A stretch of 9,423 nucleotides of DNA from Flavobacteriales bacterium (GTDB taxonomy: Bacteria; Bacteroidota; Bacteroidia; NS11-12g; UBA955): NCBI GenBank assembly GCA_947450405.1, contig CANFVI010000062.1, positions 1-9,423 on the forward strand, given 5' to 3'. Made by a program: the position numbers and the translations under genes. The notes beneath the pieces are model-generated. The model ran no database searches and was not told where the DNA came from. It worked only from the letters and a program-made list of their open reading frames with translations. This document shows, piece by piece, positions 1 through 7,100 of this stretch (the stretch's first letter is position 1; each line of letters opens with the position of its first letter).

Positions 1-455
1 ACTTCATTGCCACAGGCTTTTAATATTTCTGAAATGGAATGACCTAACAAAATATTTCTCACATGCCCCAAATGCAAAGGCTTGTTGGTATTGGGCGATG
101 AATATTCTACCATCACTTTTCTGTTGGTAGATGCTGATTGTCCAAAAGCAGTATTTTTTTTTGCTAATAAAAATTCATTCAACCAAAATTGTTGCGTAAA
201 CACAATGTTCAAAAAACCTTTCACCACATTAAATGATTCAACGTTTGAATTTTTAGCTTTTAATTTTTCACCAAAAAAATTGCCCGTTGCTTCAGGATTT
301 AATTTTGAAAATTTAGTAAACGGAAAAACAACTATAGTGCAATCACCAGTAAAATCAGGTGGTGTAGCATTGATTTGAATTTTATTAGCTTCAAATTGTT
401 GCTGAAAATTTTCAGTGATGATTCCGCAAATTTCTTCTTTTAAAAAATCGAACAT
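1..455 (-). CDS. argS: Arginyl-tRNA synthetase, N-terminal part (cut by window edge)
   Basis: This class I aminoacyl-tRNA synthetase charges tRNA-Arg with arginine in the cytoplasm. Only the first 151 codons lie in the window and the frame continues past position 1. Residues 1 to about 110 resemble the N-terminal tRNA-binding Add1 domain of ArgRS. Residues about 115-134 carry the signature VEYSSPNTNKPLHLGHVRN, in which HLGH is the class I HIGH motif that binds ATP; the SSPNTNKP context is specific to ArgRS. The ATG at 455 is the first in-frame start and gives the usual distance to HIGH. The gene is codirectional with the upstream yceI-like gene but separated from it by a strong terminator, so it probably has its own promoter in 456-505. 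No good -7 box is visible there; the nearest is a weak TTCTTTG around 478-484. Identification is confident; completeness cannot be judged. Confidence 0.96.
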   Translation of the reverse strand, partial: MFDFLKEEICGIITENFQQQFEANKIQINATPPDFTGDCTIVVFPFTKFSKLNPEATGNFFGEKLKAKNSNVESFNVVKGFLNIVFTQQFWLNEFLLAKKNTAFGQSASTNRKVMVEYSSPNTNKPLHLGHVRNILLGHSISEILKACGNE

Positions 456-505
456 GATTTGTTTTTAATTGAATTGCAAAGAACGCAATTAATAACTAAA
501 AATGA

Positions 506-543
506 AAAAGCCGATTCTTCAATATTATGAAGAATCGGCTTTT
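506..543 (-). terminator. Rho-independent terminator after the yceI-like gene
   Basis: A perfect 15-bp inverted repeat (arms 506-520 and 529-543, core AGCCGATTCTTC) encloses an 8-nt AT loop. On the minus strand it begins 20 nt after the yceI-like stop codon and is followed by a T-rich tail (TTTTTCATTTTT). The A-run on the other side would let it work in both directions, but the only gene reading into it in this window is the yceI-like gene. It separates that gene from argS. Confidence 0.9.
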
Positions 544-562
544 AATATTATTTGCCAAAAAA

Positions 563-1096
563 TTACGCTTGTTTTACCATTTGAATTTCAGCATTAATTT
601 TTACTTCCTCTGAAACCATTACTCCACCTGTTTCTAAAGCTGCGTTCCAACTCAAACCAAAATCTTTTCTATTGATTTTTCCTGCAATAGAAAACCCAGC
701 TTTCACATTTCCCCATGGGTCTTTCGCAATGCCGCCACATTCTACATCCATTGAAACTTCTTTCGTAACATCTTTAATTGTCAAATAACCTTTCAATAAA
801 AAATGTTCGCTAGCACCTTTTTCAAATTTAATGGATTCAAATTTAATTTGTGGAAATTGTGCAACGTCAAAAAAATCAGCCGATTGTAAATGTCCATCAC
901 GTTGTTCATTATTGGTTGAAACGCTTGATACATCAGCACTAAAGTTGATTTTAGCAGTTGTGAAATCGTCAGCATCTGTTTCAGCATCCGCACTGAATTT
1001 TGTAAACGAACCTGTTACATTTGTAATCATCAAATGTTTGATTTTGAAATTTACTTCACTGTGTGTTGGGTCTAAAACCCATTTAGTTTTTGTCAT
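563..1096 (-). CDS. YceI-family protein (lipocalin-like, polyisoprenoid-binding fold)
   Basis: The product is 177 aa and matches the YceI family along its whole length. Visible landmarks are an N-terminal WVLDPTHSEVNFKIKHLM block (residues 6-23), the conserved RDGHLQSADFFDVAQFPQI stretch (66-84), LTIKDVTKEV (105-114), and a C-terminal INRKDFGLSWN block (141-151) followed by an EEVKINAEI strand. Family members form an extended lipocalin-like beta barrel and some bind long polyisoprenoids; many are stress-induced, but the physiological role is unsettled. There is no signal peptide, so this copy is probably cytoplasmic, unlike the periplasmic E. coli YceI. It lies 68 bp downstream of the marR gene on the same strand, with a MarR-type operator in the gap, so it is probably the regulator's target. 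It ends at an intrinsic terminator. The family call is firm; the substrate is unknown. Confidence 0.95.
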   Translation of the reverse strand: MTKTKWVLDPTHSEVNFKIKHLMITNVTGSFTKFSADAETDADDFTTAKINFSADVSSVSTNNEQRDGHLQSADFFDVAQFPQIKFESIKFEKGASEHFLLKGYLTIKDVTKEVSMDVECGGIAKDPWGNVKAGFSIAGKINRKDFGLSWNAALETGGVMVSEEVKINAEIQMVKQA

Positions 1097-1120
1097 TTTA
1101 TTTTGTTTTTGATTGTTAAT

Positions 1121-1146
1121 TTACTACTTGTAGATACAACTATTTT
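1121..1146. promoter_or_regulatory. Second, imperfect MarR-type operator upstream of the yceI-like gene
   Basis: On the plus strand the core is TACTTGTA-GA-TACAACTA (1125-1142), followed by TTTT. The right 12-nt arm (1135-1146) is identical to the right arm of the perfect operator at 1634-1659. The left core arm differs by one base (C for G) and the outer left flank is degenerate. The site starts 25 nt upstream of the yceI-like ATG, inside the 68-bp gap after marR. The shared sequence indicates that the same regulator binds both places. No clear TAnnTTTG box is visible next to this site, so a separate yceI promoter here is likely but not shown. Confidence 0.7.
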
Positions 1147-1164
1147 TTCAAAAAAAAGTTCAAA

Positions 1165-1614
1165 TCAACCTCTCATTTTATCCAACAGTTCATTTAGTTG
1201 TTTAGATTCTTTTTCTGTTAAAATTTGTTTTACTGGCGTATTCTTTTCCATTTCAACATCAATTTGTTTGAGCAATTTTAATCCTGTATTACTTATTCCA
1301 ATTTGATAAAAACGTTTGTCGCTTTCATGTTCTTCTATTTCAATCAACTTCTTCAACTCCAATTTCTTTATAATTCTTGAAGTATTAGAGTTCTTATCCA
1401 GCATACGTTCTGTGATTTCTCTCAAACATCTTTTTATCGGATGGCTTCCTCTTAAAATTCGCAACACATTATATTGTTCTGAAGAAATATCATGTTTTTT
1501 GAAAAGCTTATTCATCAATCCATTCAACCAGTTGGCTGTAAATAAAACATTGATGTGCGCTTTTTGATGCTCACTCACAAATTTGTTGCTTTTTATTTCT
1601 TCTGATAATTTCAT
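1165..1614 (-). CDS. MarR-family winged helix-turn-helix transcriptional regulator
   Basis: The product is 149 aa starting MKLSEEIK. It has the MarR layout: an N-terminal dimerisation helix (about residues 5-40, with the INVLFTANWLN stretch), a DNA-binding domain from about 44 (SSEQYNVLRILRG), a recognition-helix region RMLDKNSNTSRIIKKLE (70-86), and a wing containing HESDKRF (about 96-102) with the family's D-x-R pattern. A longer in-frame start at 1677 would add 21 residues, but it lies inside the upstream gene's terminator hairpin and upstream of the probable -7 box. The ATG at 1614 is therefore preferred and also fits the usual N-terminus of this subgroup. The gene is followed by the yceI-like gene, and palindromic sites precede both, suggesting autorepression plus control of yceI. 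The ligand is unknown. The single cysteine (residue 63) lies in the wHTH region rather than at the OhrR-type N-terminal position, so peroxide sensing is not supported. Confidence 0.93.
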   Translation of the reverse strand: MKLSEEIKSNKFVSEHQKAHINVLFTANWLNGLMNKLFKKHDISSEQYNVLRILRGSHPIKRCLREITERMLDKNSNTSRIIKKLELKKLIEIEEHESDKRFYQIGISNTGLKLLKQIDVEMEKNTPVKQILTEKESKQLNELLDKMRG

Positions 1615-1622
1615 TTGCGATG

Positions 1623-1652
1623 CAAAGATAAACAAAATAGTTGTATGTACAA
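1623..1652 (-). promoter_or_regulatory. Probable marR promoter of the Bacteroidota type (TTG ... TATCTTTG)
   Basis: On the minus strand a TATCTTTG -7 box (1630-1623) matches the Bacteroidota consensus TAnnTTTG. A TTG (1652-1650) lies 19 nt upstream, the expected distance for the -33 element. The -33 TTG lies within the 26-nt palindrome, so a bound repressor would block sigma-factor access. Only 8 nt separate the -7 box from the marR ATG, which implies a very short or absent 5' leader. Confidence 0.7.
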
Positions 1653-1659
1653 CTATTTT
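1634..1659. promoter_or_regulatory. Perfect MarR-type operator (26-nt inverted repeat) in the marR promoter
   Basis: Two perfect 12-nt arms flank a TG centre; the core is TAGTTGTA-TG-TACAACTA with AAAA and TTTT flanks. The size and symmetry suit a MarR dimer. The site overlaps the -33 element and most of the spacer of the predicted marR promoter and is repeated, with changes, upstream of the yceI-like gene. Autoregulation through such a site is common in the MarR family; binding here is inferred. Confidence 0.8.
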
Positions 1660-1660
1660 T

Positions 1661-1692
1661 AAAAAAAGTAACCACATTTTAAAATGTGGTTA
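1661..1692 (-). terminator. Rho-independent terminator after the Calx-beta protein gene
   Basis: A perfect 24-nt palindrome (1669-1692; arms begin TAACCACA) forms a hairpin with a small AT loop. On the minus strand it is followed by C and seven T residues (1668-1661). It begins 9 nt past the stop codon of the 754-aa protein gene. Its U-tract ends one base before the MarR operator, so the upstream transcript stops just short of the marR promoter. Confidence 0.88.
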
Positions 1693-1701
1693 TTTAAAAG
1701 A

Positions 1702-3966
1702 TTATTCTACAATTAATTTTCCTTCTTTAATTAATGCTCCATTTGTGTCATTAATTTTATAAAAATAAATGCCTTTCACAAATCCTTTATTGCTCAAGCT
1801 AAATTTGTTTTGAGCAATATTTTCATTACAAATTTTCTTTCCTAACAAATTATACAGCTCAATCCTATTAATTATTTTAGGCAAATTTGAGAAATAAATT
1901 ATACCATCATTTTCAACAGGATTTGGAAATAATTTAATGCCATTTGCAACATCCAAATTGTTAAAACCAGTTGCATCATTATCAATCACATACAAGTTGA
2001 AAGTCTTGTTCGTTCCAATTTTTCCGCCAGTCATTGAATCTAATTTGAAAATAATTACTTCACTGTTTTCAATTAAATTATCGTCAATAATATTTACAGA
2101 AATATTTCCTGTGGTTGCATTTGCAGCAATTGAAATCGGACTTGTAGAACTTCCATTAATTGAATAATCACTTCCGTTGGTACAAGTTCCTGAAACTGTG
2201 TAATACAGATGGGAAGACATATTCAACGGATTAGTAATTGTAAATGGAATTGCAACTCCGCCAATATTTTCAGTATCAGCAACCGAAGTATTTACGAATG
2301 AAACAGTCGCAACTGGCAATGTATCATTATCAATAATGAAGATTTTTTTGTTGGCAATATTAATTGTTGCTCCATTTGTTACACTCGTGATTTGCAACAA
2401 AATAGAATCTTTCGGCTCAACAATATTGTCATCAATTATTTGAATTGGAATCTGTTGAGTAGTGGTTGAATTAGGCGGAAACACTACTGTTGTTGGGAAT
2501 GTAGCGTTGTAATCAGTTCCTGAAATTGCACTACCGCCTACTACATTTACAGTAACTTTTGTACTATCGCAATTTGGTGTTGCAATGGAAACATTCAAAT
2601 TATAAGTTCCAAAATTTTCTGACAAACTTGGGGTTGTAGTTGAAAATGAAACCGAAGGAATAGCATCATTGTCAATAATTTTCAATTGAAAAATACTATC
2701 ATTACCAATCGTGCAACCTATCGAAGGATTGGATAAAACCAACCAAACTGAATCTAAACTTTCAGAGATACAATCATCTAAAACCTTGATGTAAGCTGTA
2801 TCTGGACCAATTGAATTGGCAGCAAAATGTAAAGTTTGGGTAATGAAATTATAATCCGTAACATTGGATGCATTACCACTTTTAAATTTCACATCTACGG
2901 TTGAAGCGGTTGCAGGTGGCGAACCTAAATAAACTACAATCGGAATGTATTTTAATTGTTCTGTAACACTAACATTTTGTGGCGACGCTAAATAAAAAGT
3001 TGGCGCAGCAAAATCGTTGTCAATAATGCTGATGTATTGAAATGAATCCGCTCCTAAAACCGCACCATTCGTAGGGTTCAACAATCTCAACTTAACTATT
3101 TCCGTAGATTCCACTAATGCATCATCAATGATTCGAATCGTATCATATTGTGGTGAAGTTGAGTTAGCAACAAATGTCAAAGTTTGATTGATGTAGGTGT
3201 AATCACTTCCTAAAGTGGCAGTGCTAAAGGCAACTTGCACATCAACTGTAACAGTATTAGGGCAACTTGAATTCAACACAATAGGGATATTCAACAATCC
3301 AGCCGATTCGTAAACACTTTGCGCTGGCACTGTGAATGAGACTTGCGGTGTGGTTGTCGAGCAAGCATTCATTGTGTGTGAACCCAAGTAACTAAATGTG
3401 TTGAAGGGATAAGCAATCCATTCATTTTGCCACAATGCAAAGTTTCGTTGACCATTATGAACGCTTGGTTTTCTAACCAAAGTCATATAACGAGTTGAAT
3501 CGCCCGAACTCAAAAGCCAAGCAGTTCCTGGGTTTACACATAATTGACCAAAAACATCCAAAGTATCTCCATTAGGATTTATTAAAAATAAAGCATCGTT
3601 TCCATTAAAATTGAAGGAGCCATAAGTAGTATCTTTCGCTGCAATTACAGCTGGGTCAAGTGTTCCAGCACCATTTGCGATAACATATACATCGCCTGCT
3701 GCCAAATTTTTATTCGGAAAATGAAACGTAGGAATTGAGCCACCACAATTTCCATTTGAAATTTGCTTAAGCAAATACCCATTCAAATTTATTGGTGAAG
3801 ATGATGGGTTATAAATTTCAATTGCCTTGTTTCCAAGCGTTCCAGCGGTTTTTGGCGAAATATATTCACTGATGAATAAATCCGTGCAAGGCTGACCAAC
3901 TGTTGATTGGGCTTTAGCGCAACATATTGCAAGAAACAAAACGAGAAAAGGTAGAATTTTATTCAT
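1702..3966 (-). CDS. Secreted lamin-tail-domain / Calx-beta repeat protein with T9SS type A sorting domain
   Basis: The product is 754 aa. A signal peptide (residues 1 to about 20, hydrophobic core FLVLFLAICCA, probable cleavage at AKA|Q) sends it to the periplasm. Residues about 28-195 form a lamin-tail (LTD)-like domain with the typical FISEYI and KAIEIYNPSSSPINLNGY motifs. Four Calx-beta domains follow at about 209-318, 323-434, 439-548 and 555-664. Each contains a D-D-x-x-x-E/S acidic stretch (IIDDALVES, VLDDCISES, IIDDNIVEP, IIDDNLIEN) and ends in IDND, the pattern that binds calcium in this family. The last ~85 residues (670-754) are a T9SS type A sorting domain, with KLFPNPV, IELYNLLGKKI and KGIYFYKI, which directs outer-membrane export and surface attachment or release. 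No catalytic domain is visible, so a structural or adhesive surface role is inferred. The gene is divergent from the giant surface-protein gene and ends at an intrinsic terminator. Confidence 0.92.
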   Translation of the reverse strand: MNKILPFLVLFLAICCAKAQSTVGQPCTDLFISEYISPKTAGTLGNKAIEIYNPSSSPINLNGYLLKQISNGNCGGSIPTFHFPNKNLAAGDVYVIANGAGTLDPAVIAAKDTTYGSFNFNGNDALFLINPNGDTLDVFGQLCVNPGTAWLLSSGDSTRYMTLVRKPSVHNGQRNFALWQNEWIAYPFNTFSYLGSHTMNACSTTTPQVSFTVPAQSVYESAGLLNIPIVLNSSCPNTVTVDVQVAFSTATLGSDYTYINQTLTFVANSTSPQYDTIRIIDDALVESTEIVKLRLLNPTNGAVLGADSFQYISIIDNDFAAPTFYLASPQNVSVTEQLKYIPIVVYLGSPPATASTVDVKFKSGNASNVTDYNFITQTLHFAANSIGPDTAYIKVLDDCISESLDSVWLVLSNPSIGCTIGNDSIFQLKIIDNDAIPSVSFSTTTPSLSENFGTYNLNVSIATPNCDSTKVTVNVVGGSAISGTDYNATFPTTVVFPPNSTTTQQIPIQIIDDNIVEPKDSILLQITSVTNGATINIANKKIFIIDNDTLPVATVSFVNTSVADTENIGGVAIPFTITNPLNMSSHLYYTVSGTCTNGSDYSINGSSTSPISIAANATTGNISVNIIDDNLIENSEVIIFKLDSMTGGKIGTNKTFNLYVIDNDATGFNNLDVANGIKLFPNPVENDGIIYFSNLPKIINRIELYNLLGKKICNENIAQNKFSLSNKGFVKGIYFYKINDTNGALIKEGKLIVE

Positions 3967-3990
3967 AAATTAGATTGGATTGTTAGGAAA

Positions 3991-3998
3991 CAAAAATA
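3991..3998 (-). promoter_or_regulatory. Probable -7 box for the Calx-beta protein gene
   Basis: The minus strand reads TATTTTTG, a full match to TAnnTTTG, 24 nt upstream of the ATG at 3966. No TTG is found at the expected -33 distance, where the sequence is instead the 4001-4016 palindrome and its AT-rich flank. The promoter may therefore be weak or depend on an activator. Confidence 0.5.
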
Positions 3999-4000
3999 AA

Positions 4001-4016
4001 TCATTTAGCTAAATGA
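4001..4016. promoter_or_regulatory. Perfect 16-bp palindrome between two divergent surface-protein genes
   Basis: TCATTTAG-CTAAATGA is a perfect inverted repeat without a spacer. It lies 2 nt from the leftward -7 box (3998-3991) and 5 nt from a rightward -7-like TAGTTTTG (4022-4029). Its place between divergent promoters suggests a binding site for a dimeric regulator. No regulator gene is adjacent, and an AT-rich palindrome of this length can occur by chance. Confidence 0.4.
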
Positions 4017-4021
4017 ATATT

Positions 4022-4029
4022 TAGTTTTG
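4022..4029 (+). promoter_or_regulatory. Possible -7 box for the giant surface-protein gene
   Basis: TAGTTTTG fits TAnnTTTG on the plus strand, 140 nt upstream of the ATG at 4170. There is no TTG at the expected -33 position. If used, it gives a leader of about 135 nt. The rest of the gap to the ATG is AT-rich, and I see no other recognisable element in it. Confidence 0.3.
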
Positions 4030-4169
4030 GTTATTTAATATAATTTTAATTCTTACAAAGAATTTTTCTAATTTGCATTTCAATCAATTCTATTCTTATT
4101 TTAATGTCAAAGAAATTTAAAATATTTTTTCTTTAGATATTAATCATTTCAAAAAATAAATAACTGAGT

Positions 4170-7100
4170 ATGAAAAAAAATATACTTATTCTTTTTGTTG
4201 TTCTCTGCTTCTTTTCTTCTTATTCACAAAAGACTCCAACTTATCAGCTTTTAAAAAATGTTAAACAGTTAGACGAATCCTTTTGTAAGTATAAGTTACA
4301 GTGGTTAAGATTAAAAACTGACGTGCTTGACGTTTTTCCAAAGCACAAAATATTTGTAGGAGAAGAAGATAAAGAAGGCGAAAACGAAAAATATGATGGA
4401 CCAGCTCAGGCGGCAATGCAAAATTTTGAAATGACAAAAGATCCAGCATTAGGATATGTGCCTTCTGAAAGATTGTTAACTGCTTTAGACGCGACAGTCT
4501 TCTCACAAAATGTAGTAATGGGAAACAATGTTGTATCTGGTACTTCGCCTTTACCTGCTTTAACCTGGAATGAACGTGGGCCGATTTACGATGGAACTGG
4601 TGTCTCTAATGGCAATACAAGGGCTAATTCAGGCATTGCATCTGGGAGAGTCAGAGCAATTTGGGTTGATTTAAATGATACCAGTAAAAAAACAGTTTTT
4701 ATTGGTGGAGTTGATGGTGGTTTATGGAAAACAACTAATATTACTGCTTCCACACCAACTTGGACATTAGTAAATGATTATCTCAGTAATTTAGCTATTG
4801 CAGCTATAACTCAAGATCCAACTTCACCCAGTACTATGTATTTCTGCACTGGGGAATCTTATTATAATGTAGATGCTGTTAGAGGGGTAGGGGTTTTTAA
4901 AAGTACTGATGGGGGAGTTACTTGGAATTTTCTTTCTTCAACAAGCGCTTTTGTCAACTGTACTCGAATTCTTTGTGATTATTTGGGGAATATTTATCTG
5001 GCAACAAGAGGAACAGGCTTACGCCGCTCTACTGATGGGGGTAATACTTGGTCAGCTGATTTAACACCATCAGGATTGACATCAGATATTTGTGATATGG
5101 AAATTAGCAGTACAACTGTTGCTGGCAGGTTGCATATTGTTACAGGGATTTTTTCTACACAAGCTTATCGGTTTACTGATGTACCAACGACTGTTTCTGC
5201 TTCAACAGGTTGGACAACACCAACCACCGCATTTCCATCTTTTTCTCAACGTGCAGAGATTGCTTGCAGTAATCAAGGGCTTGGGAATGCGAATGCCTGC
5301 ACACTTTATGCTTTGCCTGCCAATGCTTCCTATCAAGTCCCAACTATTTATAAATCTACCGATGGAGGGGCTAATTGGGTTACTACTGGGGGGGTACCTT
5401 CTGCTACATGGGCAAGTGGACAAGGGTGGTATGCACTATCCGTTGATATCAATCCTTCTGACCCAACTCAAGTCATCATTGGTGGTTTGGACACTTATAA
5501 ATCAACTAACAGTGGCAGTATTTGGACTCAACTCTCTACATGGGTAGGAACGTCTCCTGTGAATCAATATGTGCATGCAGATGTACATAAAGTTTTATGG
5601 TATGATAACGGCAATAAATTAATTTTCGGAAGCGATGGTGGTGTTTTCTTTTCATCTGATGGAGGCACAACTATCAGAGATAGAAATACAGGTTTACGAA
5701 TAAAACAATTTTATTCTTGTGCTATACACCCATCAAGCACTAATTACTTTTTAGCAGGCGCCCAAGATAATGGCGTACATCAGTTTAATAATTCGGGCTT
5801 AAGTAATACTCTTGAAGTTACTGGTGGTGATGGTGCATTTGTAGCTATAGACCAAGACCAGCCTCAATATCAATTTGGCTCATATATTTATAATCAATAC
5901 CGTCGAAGCACCAACAGCGGTGCAACTTGGAGTTCGGTTAATTTAAGTTCTACAACTGGTCAATTTATTAATCCAATTGATTATGATAATAGTAACAACA
6001 TAATGTATTGTGGCGATGCTTCTGCAAGTTATCGTCGTTGGACCAATCCACAAACAGGAAGCACAAGTGCTGTGATTGGAATTTCAAATATGGCTGGAAA
6101 TGTAACAGCTGTAACGGTATCACCCTATACCTCAAATCGTGTATATTTTGGGACGTCAAATGGTAAAGTAGTAAGAGTCGATAATGCGAATACAATTACT
6201 TCAGGTTCGGCAGGTGTTGACCTTTCAACTGGTCTTTCCTCTGGTACCATATCATGTATTGCTGTTGGTCCGAGTGATAATTATCTTTTAGCAATTTTAT
6301 CTAATTATGGGATAAATAATATCTGGTTTTCAACAAATGGTGGAACTAGTTGGGTAGCTTGTGATGGGAATTTGCCAGATATGCCTGTAAGATGGGCTAT
6401 GTTTTATCCAAGCACGAGTGGCAAGGCTTTTATTGCTACAGAAACAGGAGTTTGGGCAACTGATTCATTGCTAGGAACTTCAACTATTTGGACTGCCAAC
6501 TCTACTTTTCCTAAAGTAAGAACTGATATGTTAAAGTATCGTAGTAGCGATGGAACAATCATTGCCGCTACTCATGGTCGAGGATTGTGGAGCACCTCTT
6601 TACCAATTATAATTCCTCCAGCACCAACCGCAGGAATCATTTCCAACAAATCAAGCACATGTATAGGTAATTCAATCTCATTTACAGATAATTCATTTAA
6701 CAATCCTACTTCATGGAGTTGGTCATTCCCAGGAGGAACACCTTCTTCTTCTGCAGCACAAAATCCTGGTTCTGTATACTGGAGTACATCAGGTACTTAT
6801 ACAATATCTCTAACTGCTACTAATGTTTATGGCAGTAGCACTACTACTTCAACAATCAATATTTTACCAACTTTTTCAATTCCATTTAGTGAAGGATTTC
6901 AAGGCGTTTCTTTTTTGCCGGCCAATTGGACAGCCATAAATAATGTAGGAGCATGGGCACAAGCCACTACTGGTAAAAATAGTACAAAGTGCGCTTTTTA
7001 CGATAATTACAATACAAATGCCAATGGATTAAAAGATGAAATGTGGACACCTCCATTAAATTTTACAGGGGCAAGCAGTGTTAAATTAAAATTTGATGTG

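Noticed and set aside
82..378. Plus-strand ORFs opposite argS, yceI and marR (82-378, 831-1112, 1103-1306, 1316-1567) and opposite the Calx-beta gene (1937-2167)
   Set aside because: They are antisense to well-supported genes and their translations show no family features.
472..490. Hairpin AATTGC-N7-GCAATT upstream of argS as an operator or leader structure
   Set aside because: The arms are only 6 bp and AT-rich with no extension, so it is likely to be chance. No T-box or other known leader motif is visible.
1615..1677. Longer N-terminus for the MarR protein from an ATG at 1677
   Set aside because: The extra 21 residues would be encoded by the upstream terminator, operator and promoter DNA. 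The MKLSEEIK start at 1614 fits the family.
4109..4134. AAAGAAA...TTTCTTT inverted repeat before the giant gene as a terminator or riboswitch
   Set aside because: The stem is purely A/T apart from one G-C pair and has a long loop, so it would be unstable; no known riboswitch core is present.
4173..4180. A8 tract right after the start codon of the giant gene as a phase-variation switch
   Set aside because: Lys-rich AAA codons at the start of a signal peptide are normal in AT-rich genomes, and a tract of eight is short for slipped-strand switching. There is no evidence of variation in one sequence.
4170..4232. Lipoprotein signal (cysteine in the leader of the giant protein)
   Set aside because: The cysteine at residue 13 is preceded by VVL, without the small residue needed at -1, and sits inside the hydrophobic core. 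A type I signal peptide fits better. The same reasoning applies to the ICC in the Calx-beta protein leader.
5092..5547. Small ORFs overlapping the giant gene (5092-5547 plus; 5202-5423, 5968-6195, 4261-4506 and 9189-9380 minus)
   Set aside because: They lie in other frames of a gene with clear domain content, have no recognisable protein features, and look like chance open frames.
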